A stretch of 13,924 nucleotides of DNA from Nitrospira lenta (GCA_945906715.1 CAMDRK010000033.1:1-13924), one strand, 5' to 3'; positions 6,134 to 13,563 are shown, numbered from the stretch's first letter. Notes: generated from the sequence alone by a model not told the origin. Made by a program: numbers and translations.

Positions 6134-6889
6134 ATGTCGGACGACGACAAACATCGTGCGCGCATTTTTCTTCATCGCGGCCAACTGACACAGGCCAGAG
6201 CCGCCTATGAACAGGCGGTCTCGGATGATCGCCTGGCCAAGAATGACCGTGCCCTCTCCGATTCGCTCGGCAATCTAGGCAACGTTTGCGCGCTCTCGGG
6301 CGATCTCGATCGCGCGGAAGCCTGCTATAAAGAAGTGCTGACCATCCAGCGCACGGAGCTGCATCAAGAGGCTATAGCCCACACGCTGGTAAATCTCGGC
6401 AATCTCCACATCGGCGCCGACCATCCGGAAAAAGCCCGCCCCTATTATCTCGAAGCCTTAGACCTGCTGCATGATCTGAAAGACGATCGCGCGCTCGGCA
6501 TTCTCTACAATAATCTGGCATTGCAACAAGCTCGTGAGGGGCAGTGGGAGCAGGCCGTCACGTCGTTCACGCAGGCCCTCGACCATCACAGAGTCGTCGG
6601 AAATGAAGAAGGACTGGCAGTAAGCTATAGCCAGCTCGGCAAGTGCTTTCTCGACCAAGGCGATCTGACCAGAGCCGAACGCTGTCTGAACAATGCTTCG
6701 GAACATTACATCAAGCTCGGCAATGAACCTGCCGAAGCTGCAGTGCTCCGACTCCTTGCCACAATCTATGACACCCGTCACGACCTTGTCTCAGCCAGGC
6801 GATGTCTTGAACGAGTGGTTTCTCTCGACCAGCGATACCAGCTACCTGAACTTCAAACCGACTCGGCCTGTCTTGCGAAGCTGAAATAA
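6134..6889 (+). CDS. tetratricopeptide repeat protein, six TPR units
   Basis: A 251-residue soluble protein made almost wholly of TPR units, a helical scaffold for protein-protein contacts. Units fall at about residues 6-33, 41-73, 80-114, 120-154, 160-194 and 200-230. Each shows the usual spacing of small residues (LGNLGNVCALSGDLDRAEAC, VNLGNLHIGADHPEKARPYY). The 40-residue spacing in the middle resembles the longer repeats of the LGN/PINS/Rapsyn type. There is no signal peptide and no enzymatic domain. The ATG at 6134 directly follows repeat family 3 and lacks a clear Shine-Dalgarno, so translation may depend on the upstream gene. The partner is unknown. Confidence 0.9.
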   Translation: MSDDDKHRARIFLHRGQLTQARAAYEQAVSDDRLAKNDRALSDSLGNLGNVCALSGDLDRAEACYKEVLTIQRTELHQEAIAHTLVNLGNLHIGADHPEKARPYYLEALDLLHDLKDDRALGILYNNLALQQAREGQWEQAVTSFTQALDHHRVVGNEEGLAVSYSQLGKCFLDQGDLTRAERCLNNASEHYIKLGNEPAEAAVLRLLATIYDTRHDLVSARRCLERVVSLDQRYQLPELQTDSACLAKLK

Positions 6890-7084
6890 CCCAGTTAGCC
6901 TCTCTGTCATTCTCCTGCCTGTCCGAACTGCCTCTACCCACTGTCCAGCATTCTCTTACTTTCCGCCAAGCTGAACCCCGCGTATTTCTGGACAGAATCC
7001 ATTCCTCTGCTACCTTTGGGACGTTACCCTGTTGCTTCAAGTTTTACCAAAACCTGACCGACAGGATATTGACGTGGATGTTAC

Positions 7085-7687
7085 ATGCCATTTTTTCTTC
7101 GAATCATCACAATATTCGTTCTTGGGTTCCTCATCACTGCGACCGGCGTGCATGCCGCAGATGTCAGGCCCACGATCACCGTCGGCACACAAGAAGTCGG
7201 ACTCAGCGCCGGCTATATGCTCCCCCATCGTCTCACACAGGACCACACAACCAAGCAAGAAGGCCCGGCCTTCATGCCCTCCTGGATGATCACCATCACT
7301 GACCCAATGGGCGACAGTTGGTATCGCGGGCAGGTCTCGGTCGGCGCGGAGATGGTCTACATCCAGTTCCAGGAACCGTTTCTCACGCATGGCCTCGGCT
7401 TCACCCCGAAAATCAAATACAGCTTCACCGCACTGGATCGAATCCGGCCCTATGCTGAATTTGCCGGAGGCCCCTTTTGGACCGATCTCGCCGGAAAGAT
7501 TCCGGAAGAGTCCAGCCGGTTCAACTTCGTCTTGACGGCCGGTTTCGGAGTCTCCTATTTCCTGACCGACCGAGCTGCACTCAACGTCGGCTATCGCTTT
7601 CATCATATTTCCAATGCCGGCACGAGCTACCCGAACATCGGACTCAATGCCAGTTTGCCTTTTGGCGGTTTCTCATTTTTTTTCTAA
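7085..7687 (+). CDS. PagL-like acyloxyacyl hydrolase family outer-membrane protein
   Basis: A 200-residue protein of the PagL (lipid A 3-O-deacylase) family, which in Pseudomonas and Salmonella trims an acyl chain from lipid A at the outer membrane. Residues 1-24 form a signal peptide (hydrophobic core, then GVHA before ADV). The rest alternates in a beta-barrel pattern and ends in an aromatic C-terminus (GGFSFFF) as expected of an outer-membrane beta protein. The motif YRFHHISNAGTSYPNIG at 170-186 aligns with the PagL active site: His174 and Ser176 correspond to the catalytic His and Ser. The position of the catalytic Glu, 14 residues after the His, is Asn188. Activity is therefore uncertain and a structural or altered role is possible. 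A lipoprotein gene starts 19 bases after the stop, behind a strong ribosome site. Confidence 0.82.
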   Translation: MPFFLRIITIFVLGFLITATGVHAADVRPTITVGTQEVGLSAGYMLPHRLTQDHTTKQEGPAFMPSWMITITDPMGDSWYRGQVSVGAEMVYIQFQEPFLTHGLGFTPKIKYSFTALDRIRPYAEFAGGPFWTDLAGKIPEESSRFNFVLTAGFGVSYFLTDRAALNVGYRFHHISNAGTSYPNIGLNASLPFGGFSFFF

Positions 7688-7706
7688 ATCAGGAGGCGGC
7701 GAGATC

Positions 7707-8453
7707 ATGAGCCAGAACTTTTCACGACCATTGATTGGCAGCGTCCTTGCCCTGACACTCGGCCTGGGAACCGCCTGCTCCCATTCAATCGAACTGGCTG
7801 CCCCCACAGACAGCGCGCCGTCCGCCAACGCCACAGTCGCCACGGATGCGCGAGTGCCTCTCCTGCTTGAGACGATACGGGTGACCCACAACGGCTCATC
7901 GATCGCACCTCCCGCAATTCTTGAGCGGCAGGTGCTCGGCGCCATTGAGGCCACACGCCTGTTCTCTCAACATTATCAATCAGGGTACCAACAACCGGCC
8001 GCGAACCAGGCTCATGTCACGGTGCGTTTATCGATCGACAATCTTGTAGAGCCCCATGCCGGCCAAGCTGCCTGGCGAGGCTTCCTCGTCAGCGCCTCCA
8101 TGTTTACGCTGGCGCCGTTCGTCTCTCTCAATTACGACTACGGCGCCCAGATGTCGCTTGAGATTGAACGGTGGGATGGGCAGACCAAGCAATACACGGC
8201 CACATCTAATGGATCGGCCCACTACAACCTGTTCGGCGCGAGTCCGGAGATCATCGAACAGTTGAAAGGTGAAGTCACGGAAGCTTGCCTGTCATCCCTG
8301 CTCAATCAGGTCATTCAGGACTCAGCCTTTTATCTTGCCAGTCATGCGCAATCCCAGAATCACCCTATTCGCACCGTCTCAGTCGGAATCCGCCATTCGA
8401 CTCCCCATGCAATCCCCATTTCTCAACCTATCGTAGGCGCCTCTCCTCGATAG
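7707..8453 (+). CDS. putative lipoprotein of unknown function
   Basis: A 248-residue protein with an N-terminal signal (hydrophobic LIGSVLALTLGLGTAC) whose Cys24 could be lipidated; the residue at -3 is Gly, so the lipobox is not ideal. The start ATG 7707 follows AGGAGG at 7691-7696, which rules out the longer frame running back into the PagL-like gene. The mature part is a mixed alpha/beta sequence with a YNYGAQ-like stretch after a hydrophobic segment (FLVSASMFTLAPFVSL, about 131-146) that may be buried or membrane-touching. I do not recognise the family. The tight coupling to the PagL-like gene suggests a joint envelope role, as an outer-membrane-anchored periplasmic partner. The last ~30 residues look disordered. 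Confidence 0.75.
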   Translation: MSQNFSRPLIGSVLALTLGLGTACSHSIELAAPTDSAPSANATVATDARVPLLLETIRVTHNGSSIAPPAILERQVLGAIEATRLFSQHYQSGYQQPAANQAHVTVRLSIDNLVEPHAGQAAWRGFLVSASMFTLAPFVSLNYDYGAQMSLEIERWDGQTKQYTATSNGSAHYNLFGASPEIIEQLKGEVTEACLSSLLNQVIQDSAFYLASHAQSQNHPIRTVSVGIRHSTPHAIPISQPIVGASPR

Positions 8454-8503
8454 CCCCTGGCTCTCTCCTTCTTCCCAGTGGTATCATGCCTCCTCTTATC
8501 ATG

Positions 8504-8509
8504 AGGAGG
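8504..8509 (+). promoter_or_regulatory. Shine-Dalgarno deciding the GTG start at 8515
   Basis: AGGAGG lies five bases before GTG 8515. The ATG at 8513 is out of frame, so GTG is the chosen start of the small TPR gene. Confidence 0.65.
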
Positions 8510-8514
8510 GCGAT

Positions 8515-8832
8515 GTGGATCTTGATGCGTTCAGACAGATGGTCACCAAAAACCCAAAAGGTTTTCTCGGTCGTTACGGACTCGGGAATAAACTCATTCA
8601 AGAAGGTGGCAATCTTGAAGAAGCGGTCGAGCACCTGACCGTCGCGACACAACTGGATCCGACCCACGTAGCGTCGCATCTCCACCTCGGACGCGCCTTA
8701 GTCTCTTTGGGGCGGAAAAATGAAGCGAAACCCATCCTGCAAGCCGGCATCGACGCTGCACGCTCCGGCCGATCGAACGGAGGGGGAGACCTCGTTCCTG
8801 AAATGCAAACATTGCTACAGACATTGGGATAA
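8515..8832 (+). CDS. small TPR protein (two units)
   Basis: A 105-residue soluble protein with two TPR units, at about 16-50 (FLGRYGLGNKLIQEGGNLEEAV, ending DPTH) and 51-84 (VASHLHLGRALVSLGRKNEA). A short N-terminal helix precedes them and the C-terminus is helical, with a Gly-rich link between. It starts with GTG at 8515 behind AGGAGG. There is no signal peptide, so it is cytoplasmic. It is in the same direction as the 66-residue gene downstream (33-bp gap), which has its own ribosome site; the two are probably cotranscribed. A generic scaffold or co-chaperone role is all that can be said. Confidence 0.85.
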   Translation: MDLDAFRQMVTKNPKGFLGRYGLGNKLIQEGGNLEEAVEHLTVATQLDPTHVASHLHLGRALVSLGRKNEAKPILQAGIDAARSGRSNGGGDLVPEMQTLLQTLG

Positions 8833-8865
8833 CGAATCGGATAGAGACTGAGCGAGGAGCACTCC

Positions 8866-9066
8866 ATGAAGATTGAAGAAGCCAGGCAGCGAATCGAATC
8901 GGCGATGACGCAGTACGGAGGACATGCCGGGGCAGCGATCGATCTTGTAATCAGCGAGGTGAAGTCCGATCTCGGCCTTGCCACGGCCAATGAGTTAATC
9001 GATGAGTTCGATCTCGAACTGCAATACAACATCGCCCCGATAGAACCGGGGTTCTCCAGCAGCTAG
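8866..9066 (+). CDS. small hypothetical protein (66 aa)
   Basis: A 66-residue acidic protein with start ATG 8866 behind GAGGAG (8854-8859, six-base spacing). It looks all-helical: an amphipathic helix (MKIEEARQRIESAMTQYGG), a second one around AAIDLVISEVKSDLG, then ATANELIDEFDLELQYN. No known motif. Ribosome-site quality and its position 16 bases before the glycosyltransferase suggest a genuine gene in the same transcript. I do not recognise a family. Confidence 0.7.
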   Translation: MKIEEARQRIESAMTQYGGHAGAAIDLVISEVKSDLGLATANELIDEFDLELQYNIAPIEPGFSSS

Positions 9067-9082
9067 CCGGAAACTATTCGCC

Positions 9083-10168
9083 TTGCCCAGCATTTGGTGC
9101 GCCATCTCCGGACATGGCTACGGTCACGCGGCGCAAGTGGTGCCGGTACTCAACGCATTGGGTGCCCTCGTGCCAGGTCTGACTGTCGTCCTCCGCACGA
9201 CGGTCCCAGCCTCGTTTTTCCACGACCGTCTGACGATCCAATGGAAGCATAGTCCCGAACAACAAGACGTCGGCTGTATCCAAGACGGGCCCCTCAAGAT
9301 CGATATCGACGCAACCTGGGCGGCGCATCAGCATTTCCACGAAACCTGGGAGGCACGCCTGTCCAACGAAGTCGCCGCCATGCAGGCAGCATCGCCTTCG
9401 TTGGTCATCGCCGACACCCCCTACCTCGCCATCGAGGCCGGTTCTCGTGCACAGGTACCGACCGTTGCCTTGGCAAACTTTACCTGGGATCTCGTACTCA
9501 AGGAGTACGGTCACGCATCAAGCCATTCACACCAGCAGTTGATTGAGGACATCCGCAGCTGCTACGCGAAAGCCGACATGGCCCTTCGCATCACCCCTGC
9601 GCCAAGAATCGATGCGTTCTCCAGCATGATCGATATTGGCCCGATAGCCGACCCCGCCTCTCCTGAACGAAACCGGCTTGCCTCAGCCCTCGCCCTGGCA
9701 TCCGATGAACGGATCGTCTTGGTGGGATTCGGCGGTATTCCTCTCACCTCCCTTCCATTGAAGCAAATGGAACAGTTGCACCCTTATCGCTTCCTTATCG
9801 ATGGCCCAGCCCCATCGGGGTATTCCCGGATTCATTCCACGAAGGCACTCCCATTCTCCTTTAAAACCCTGCTTGCCTCGGTCGATGTCATCATGACCAA
9901 GCCTGGATACGGCACTGTCGTTGAGGCAGTTGCCCTTCAACAGCCGATCGTGTACGTTCGCCGGTTTAACTTTGCCGATGAACCACCGTTGGTCGACTAT
10001 TTGCATCGCTACGGACGCAGCGTCGAATTGTCGATCGACGACTTCACCCAAGGATGCTGGGAACCGGCCTTACGGCATGCCTTAACCGCATCGGCACCTT
10101 TGTCGCCACCGCCTTCAACCGGGGCCATGGAGGCTGCCGAATTACTCGTTCGATACTGTCGGGCCTAA
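9083..10168 (+). CDS. GT-B fold glycosyltransferase (MurG/UDP-glycosyltransferase-like)
   Basis: A 361-residue protein with the two-Rossmann-domain layout of GT-B enzymes. The N-terminal domain opens with WCAISGHGYGHAAQVVPVL (5-23), the GHG-x-GH glycine loop of the predicted glycosyltransferases related to MurG/GT28. A connecting region runs around 180-205, and the C-terminal domain starts near ERIVLVGFGG (209-218) and carries the nucleotide-sugar binding segment MTKPGYGTVVEAVA (271-284), with Glu281, and FADEPPLVDYL (297-307). No signal peptide or TM segment; probably cytoplasmic or peripheral to the membrane. The best start is TTG 9083 because it directly precedes the conserved strand, though the frame stays open upstream into the previous gene; the ribosome site is weak. 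Donor and acceptor are unknown. Confidence 0.85.
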   Translation: MPSIWCAISGHGYGHAAQVVPVLNALGALVPGLTVVLRTTVPASFFHDRLTIQWKHSPEQQDVGCIQDGPLKIDIDATWAAHQHFHETWEARLSNEVAAMQAASPSLVIADTPYLAIEAGSRAQVPTVALANFTWDLVLKEYGHASSHSHQQLIEDIRSCYAKADMALRITPAPRIDAFSSMIDIGPIADPASPERNRLASALALASDERIVLVGFGGIPLTSLPLKQMEQLHPYRFLIDGPAPSGYSRIHSTKALPFSFKTLLASVDVIMTKPGYGTVVEAVALQQPIVYVRRFNFADEPPLVDYLHRYGRSVELSIDDFTQGCWEPALRHALTASAPLSPPPSTGAMEAAELLVRYCRA

Positions 10169-10241
10169 GCCGCATTATTCATGAGCCATCCTGCTGCAAT
10201 CGCCAATGCTCAGGCGAGAGGCACGAGGCTAGGGGCTTTAT

Positions 10242-10306
10242 CGTGAGGCGTGAAACGTGAGGCGAATCCCGCTCGACCCCCTCACGCCTGACCTTTTACG
10301 CCTGAC
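10242..10306. repeat. family 2 repeat hairpin between glycosyltransferase and sigma factor genes
   Basis: The G-rich arm CGTGAGGCGTGAAACGTGAGG begins at 10242 and the C-rich arm occupies 10281-10306. Aligned as inverted repeats the arms agree at about 18 of 22 positions, with a loop of some 16 bases. Placed 74 bp after the glycosyltransferase stop, it could end that transcript, although it lacks a T-tract. Same repeat family as in the SagB-like gene. Confidence 0.5.
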
Positions 10307-10358
10307 ATCCCCATTGCCCTCGCCTCGCTACACGCCACAACCTAAAATACACATCCTT

Positions 10359-10388
10359 TTGCCCGTTCTATCCGTAGGATGCTATAGT
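10359..10388 (+). promoter_or_regulatory. candidate promoter of the sigma/anti-sigma operon
   Basis: TTGCCC (10359-10364) and TATAGT (10383-10388) are 18 bp apart and resemble housekeeping -35 and -10 boxes. Transcription would start near 10395, leaving a 44-base leader before ATG 10439. If sigma autoregulates its operon, an ECF-type promoter should also exist; I could not define one by eye. Confidence 0.4.
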
Positions 10389-10438
10389 CGTGGCGGACAT
10401 GAGGTAACTCCAACTTTCCCTCACAACTCGCTCGCGTT

Positions 10439-11041
10439 ATGGACAAAGCCTTACAACATGTCGCCTCAACGATCGATGCAGCCTTGCTGGCACGCGTGGT
10501 CAAAGGTGATCAGCAGGCCTTCAGCCAGCTCTATGACCATTCGAGTGTGCTTTTGTTTACCTTGGCAGTCAGGATCTTGGGGAACCACGAGGAAGCGGCG
10601 GATCTCTTGCGGGATGTCTATTTGGAAATCTGGCGGAAGGTCTCCCGCTACGATGTCGGACGTGGAACCCCTGACGCATGGTTGGTCACCCTCACGAAAA
10701 GTCGAGCCATCGACCGGCTACGAGCCAGAGGTACGCAAGGCTCTCGCGCCATAAACCCGCCGGAAGCCACAACTGCTGTGCAGGTAACGGAGCCAGATCC
10801 GATCCCACTTGGGACGCAGGCCGATCAAGATCTGCGTGGTGCGGTCGTGGCAGCTCTGGCTGGACTACCCCAGGCCCAACAGCAAGCGATTGAACTCGCA
10901 TACTACGGAGGCCTCTCGTATGGCGAGATCGCCGCTCAACTGAACCAGCCGCTCTGGACCGTCAAGACCAGGATCAAACTTGGAATGACTAAACTCCAAG
11001 CCGCGCTCAAACAGTGGCAGAACGAGGGTTCGCCCCAATGA
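10439..11041 (+). CDS. ECF-type RNA polymerase sigma factor (SigK-like)
   Basis: A 200-residue alternative sigma factor that directs core RNA polymerase to specific promoters. Region 2 covers about 32-97 (AFSQLYDHSSVLLFTLAVRIL, then AADLLRDVYLEIWRKVSRYD and a region 2.4 helix ending in RAIDRLRAR). Region 4 covers about 139-190 (ALAGLPQAQQQAIELAYYGG, then LSYGEIAAQLNQPLWTVKTRI as the helix-turn-helix). There is no region 3, as expected of ECF factors. The ATG at 10439 has a poor ribosome site. The 3' end overlaps the anti-sigma start by ATGA, which indicates translational coupling and paired dosage. The pair resembles Mycobacterium SigK-RskA in layout; the regulon and signal are unknown. Confidence 0.92.
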   Translation: MDKALQHVASTIDAALLARVVKGDQQAFSQLYDHSSVLLFTLAVRILGNHEEAADLLRDVYLEIWRKVSRYDVGRGTPDAWLVTLTKSRAIDRLRARGTQGSRAINPPEATTAVQVTEPDPIPLGTQADQDLRGAVVAALAGLPQAQQQAIELAYYGGLSYGEIAAQLNQPLWTVKTRIKLGMTKLQAALKQWQNEGSPQ

Positions 11042-12054
11042 AGCATGAAGAACTCGAAGAGTCGGTTCCCTTGTATGCTGCCGGTGCGCTGGACCGGGTC
11101 GAGCGACAGGCGCTGGAAGCCCACTTGCTCTCCGGCTGCGCTTCCTGTCACAGCACGCTGAAGGACTATCAGTCGATCGCCGCTCTCCTCCCGCTCGCTC
11201 TGAGTCCGAGCAAGCCTCCGCGCTCCCTCAAAGCCAAGATCATGGCCGAACGAAGCCCCGAACCGATTCCAGCTCAATCGATACCGAGCGATCAGACCCG
11301 GTCAAGCCTGGATCCGGGTGATTGGATGGACCACCTCTTTCCTCCTGAGGCCCCTGTCCAATCGGCGGCACTACCCTGGGCCCTTGGCTTAGGGCTGCTC
11401 TTAATCGTGGCAGTCGGTGGATACTTCGTGTGGGACGTCTGGACGCAACATTCCAGCGACACAGCGAAAATTCAGCAACTCGAAGCAACAATCCAGGAAA
11501 AGTCGACGAAGCTTGCCGGTGTAGATCGTGAGGTCGGCGACCAAAGCAAAGCCCTTGCGGAGTTACGTAACGAACTGCAGCAACGAACGCACGAAGCTGC
11601 TGAAACCAAGGAGCAGTTGACCCAGCGAGAGACTGAGCTGGAAGAGACTCGTATTCAGTTAAGCCAGCGAAGCAGCGCCCGCACCGTCGAGACTCCGCAA
11701 GACGAATTCGCCACACTCCTTCGAATTCCCAACGTCAAAGTGATCTCCCTCACCGGATCGGACATCGCAAAACAGGCCACGGGATTCTTGCTGTACGATT
11801 CTCGAGCCCAAAAAGTCTGGCTCTACTCCGTGAATCTACCGGAATGCCCCACTGGTACGACCTATCAGCTGTGGGCCATTCAGGACAAACCCGTGAGTAT
11901 CGGAACCTTCCGCGTGGATACGGGAGAAACCACTCACCTCCTAGCCAAAAAGGTATTAAACTTCACGCTTGCAAAAACTTTTGGCGTCAGCCTCGAGCGC
12001 TCAGGTGGCCGCTCACAACCAACCGAACCGATGTACCTCTTGAGCCGCTCATAG
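11038..12054 (+). CDS. RskA-family membrane anti-sigma factor with coiled coil
   Basis: A 338-residue inner-membrane protein that should hold the adjacent sigma factor inactive. The cytoplasmic N-terminus has a ZAS-like motif, H29-x4-C34-x2-C37 in HLLSGCASCH, typical of the HLxxGCxxC anti-sigma domain. After a Pro/Ser-rich linker there is one TM helix at about 112-133 (LPWALGLGLLLIVAVGGYFVW). A Glu/Gln-rich coiled coil follows (141-212) and then a periplasmic RskA C-terminal domain (224-338) with the hallmark TTYQLWAIQDKPVSIGTF (274-291). The start ATG 11038 overlaps the sigma stop and follows GAGGG; a longer frame from 11014 is less likely. The coiled coil is longer than in the usual RskA and may be the signal-sensing or dimerising part. 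Release probably needs regulated proteolysis, inferred from the family. Confidence 0.9.
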   Translation: MKHEELEESVPLYAAGALDRVERQALEAHLLSGCASCHSTLKDYQSIAALLPLALSPSKPPRSLKAKIMAERSPEPIPAQSIPSDQTRSSLDPGDWMDHLFPPEAPVQSAALPWALGLGLLLIVAVGGYFVWDVWTQHSSDTAKIQQLEATIQEKSTKLAGVDREVGDQSKALAELRNELQQRTHEAAETKEQLTQRETELEETRIQLSQRSSARTVETPQDEFATLLRIPNVKVISLTGSDIAKQATGFLLYDSRAQKVWLYSVNLPECPTGTTYQLWAIQDKPVSIGTFRVDTGETTHLLAKKVLNFTLAKTFGVSLERSGGRSQPTEPMYLLSRS

Positions 12055-12185
12055 CCTGGTCTGTCTGGTCTATTCGATCAGTCAGGTCTGTCTGGTTGAT
12101 TTGGTTCATTTGATTAGTTTCGTTCAACCAAACACACGAGACCGACCGAACAGACCAGACAGTCGAGAAAGACGAGACAGACCGA
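12055..12185. repeat. core-and-arms hairpin repeat, copy A
   Basis: The left arm CTGTCTGGTCTATTCG (12061-12076) pairs with the right arm at 12147-12162, matching 15 of 16 positions. Between the arms is a conserved core at 12114-12140, beginning TTAGTTTCGTTCAACC and ending CACACGAG. The copy starts at the anti-sigma stop codon and runs into the start codon of tadA, filling the entire gap. Confidence 0.75.
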
Positions 12186-12668
12186 ATGATGCCGGAAGAC
12201 GAGCGCGCACAGGATCTCACGTTTATGCGGATGGCCTTGGCGGAAGCAGCCCTGGCTCCTGCCGTTGGCGAAGTACCCATCGCCGCCTTGATCGTTCAAG
12301 ACGGTCAGATTCTGGCGCATACACACAATTATCGTGAGTCCTGGCAAGACCCCACGGCTCACGCGGAGGTGATTGCGATCCGTGCCGCGGCGACCGCATT
12401 GGGAACGTGGCGATTGACCGGCACGACCCTCTACGTGACCGTGGAGCCCTGCTCGATGTGTATCGGAGCTATTATCTTAGCAAGGGTGTCTCGAGTCGTC
12501 TTTGGGGCATGGGATCCGAAAGGCGGGGCCTGCGGGTCGGTCTTCAACCTGCCGTCAGAGCCAAAGCTGAACCACCGAGTTCTGGTAACCGGCGGAGTCC
12601 TCGAGCAGGAAAGTCAGGCCCTCCTCCAGAAATTCTTCAAGGATCTCCGAGAAGCATCACCGCACTAG
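12186..12668 (+). CDS. tadA: tRNA-specific adenosine deaminase (inosine at wobble position 34)
   Basis: A 160-residue zinc deaminase that converts A34 to inosine in tRNA-Arg(ACG), allowing CGN codons to be read; cytoplasmic. The zinc/catalytic motifs are complete: HAE at 59-61 (His59 ligand, Glu61 proton shuttle) and PCSMC at 88-92 (Cys89, Cys92). PAVGEVPIAALIV (25-37) is the conserved N-terminal strand, and FGAWDPKGGACGS is the usual post-core run. Length fits bacterial TadA. The start is ATG 12186 or ATG 12189; the leader is entirely repeat sequence with no Shine-Dalgarno, so expression may rely on the upstream operon or on internal features. A later start would cost only a few residues. 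The general cytidine/deoxycytidylate deaminase fold is the only alternative, and the motifs favour TadA. Confidence 0.93.
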   Translation: MMPEDERAQDLTFMRMALAEAALAPAVGEVPIAALIVQDGQILAHTHNYRESWQDPTAHAEVIAIRAAATALGTWRLTGTTLYVTVEPCSMCIGAIILARVSRVVFGAWDPKGGACGSVFNLPSEPKLNHRVLVTGGVLEQESQALLQKFFKDLREASPH

Positions 12669-12748
12669 CCCAGTCTATCTAGTCCATCTGGTTAGTTTCG
12701 TCCACCCGATCACACGAGATAGACCGAATAGACCAGACAGACCATTGT
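12669..12748. repeat. core-and-arms hairpin repeat, copy B
   Basis: Core at 12692-12718 (TTAGTTTCGTCCACCC, then CACACGAG), in the same orientation as copy A. It is flanked on the left by GTCTATCTAGTCCATCT units and on the right by ATAGACCGAATAGACCAG units that are mutually near-complementary. It exactly fills the gap between convergent tadA and the phosphopantetheinyl transferase, so a bidirectional terminator role is possible. Confidence 0.75.
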
Positions 12749-13534
12749 TCAGCTTCCTGCTAGACCGCATTGCACGGCCCAGTCTCCCCCTTGAGCAGCT
12801 ATCGCCGCTTCCCACCCCTCGTCACAAGAGAGGAGACGAACCCTCCAATTGTTTTGGAGCGGAGAACCTGCCGGAACCAGAACCTCTGCCCCGACTCCGT
12901 CTACCTCCATGATGATCTCGCACTGACTCAAGGCTCGAAGTCCGATACCTTGCGCCTTGAGCACCGCCTCTTTCGCAACCCAGTAACGGAAAAATCTTGG
13001 CGCGCGCTGCTCCTGAGCCAACTCCATGATCGACGCCTGTTCGGAGGGAGCAAAGTACCGTTTGGAAAGTTTTGCAACCTCGACGTCCGAACGAATGCGT
13101 TCGAGATCAACTCCGACCTCTTGCCCCTTTGAAACCGCTATGAGTGCACGGCCATGCGCATGGGACATATTGAACGTGATCGCGGACTGACCTCGCCACT
13201 CCTTCCTCACGAAGGGCTTGCCCGCTTCACTACGATCCAGCTCTATCGCATCGAGACCTAGCCCAAGATATCGACCGAGTACCGCTCTAAGCCCTCCATG
13301 CGCCAGTACGAATCGGAGTTGGTCTTGTTGGCTGATAAATCTGGCCGCCCTTCCACGTTCATCTTCGCTCAACCAGGAACGGCATCGCTCCACAAACGAA
13401 CGGCTCCCATCGAGCGAGAAGCCCCAGACATGAATGGCCCGATCCTCCATCGCGATCGGCACCGACCAACCAGCCGTTGCGACCACCTCAATGGACGGAA
13501 AGAGCATGACCGGCTCACTTGGACCAGGATTCAC
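12749..13534 (-). CDS. 4'-phosphopantetheinyl transferase, Sfp/AcpT type
   Basis: A 261-residue enzyme that transfers the phosphopantetheine arm of CoA to a serine of acyl- or peptidyl-carrier proteins. The Sfp-type signature is clear: FNMSHAHG at 121-128, VGVDLE at 140-145 (magnesium-binding Asp143 and Glu145), and WVAKEAVLKAQG at 185-196 (Trp185, Glu189, Lys193). The length is that of the two-subdomain Sfp class rather than the ~120-residue AcpS class. The start is GTG 13534 behind AGGAGG, with six-base spacing; an ATG ten codons in lacks such a site. No synthase or carrier gene is in view, so it may serve fatty acid synthesis or a PKS/NRPS elsewhere. It converges on tadA. Confident in family, not in partner. 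Confidence 0.92.
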   Translation of the reverse strand: MNPGPSEPVMLFPSIEVVATAGWSVPIAMEDRAIHVWGFSLDGSRSFVERCRSWLSEDERGRAARFISQQDQLRFVLAHGGLRAVLGRYLGLGLDAIELDRSEAGKPFVRKEWRGQSAITFNMSHAHGRALIAVSKGQEVGVDLERIRSDVEVAKLSKRYFAPSEQASIMELAQEQRAPRFFRYWVAKEAVLKAQGIGLRALSQCEIIMEVDGVGAEVLVPAGSPLQNNWRVRLLSCDEGWEAAIAAQGGDWAVQCGLAGS

Positions 13535-13540
13535 CCGTAC

Positions 13541-13546
13541 CCTCCT
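13541..13546 (-). promoter_or_regulatory. Shine-Dalgarno deciding the GTG start at 13534
   Basis: On the minus strand AGGAGG ends six bases before GTG 13534-13532. It selects this GTG over the in-frame ATG at 13507. Confidence 0.7.
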
Positions 13547-13550
13547 ATAA

Positions 13551-13562
13551 CAGGATGCTGAA
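13551..13562 (+). repeat. solitary terminal-repeat end matching the 170-bp element
   Basis: CAGGATGCTGAA is identical to the first 12 bases of the terminal repeat at 721. There is no matching second end nearby, and copy C of the other repeat family begins immediately after. It may be a decayed or truncated remnant; 12 bases alone could occur by chance. Confidence 0.4.
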
Positions 13563-13563
13563 T

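Noticed and set aside
10399..10407. Two-codon upstream ORF (ATG AGG TAA) before the sigma factor
   Set aside because: It lies only a few bases from the predicted transcription start and has no evidence beyond the codons; chance is likely.
11987..12362. Open frames on both strands through copy A (TDQTDQ-like and LVCLVYLV-like products)
   Set aside because: The 9-nt period of the repeat keeps several frames open. There is no ribosome site or protein-like composition, and tadA occupies part of the region.
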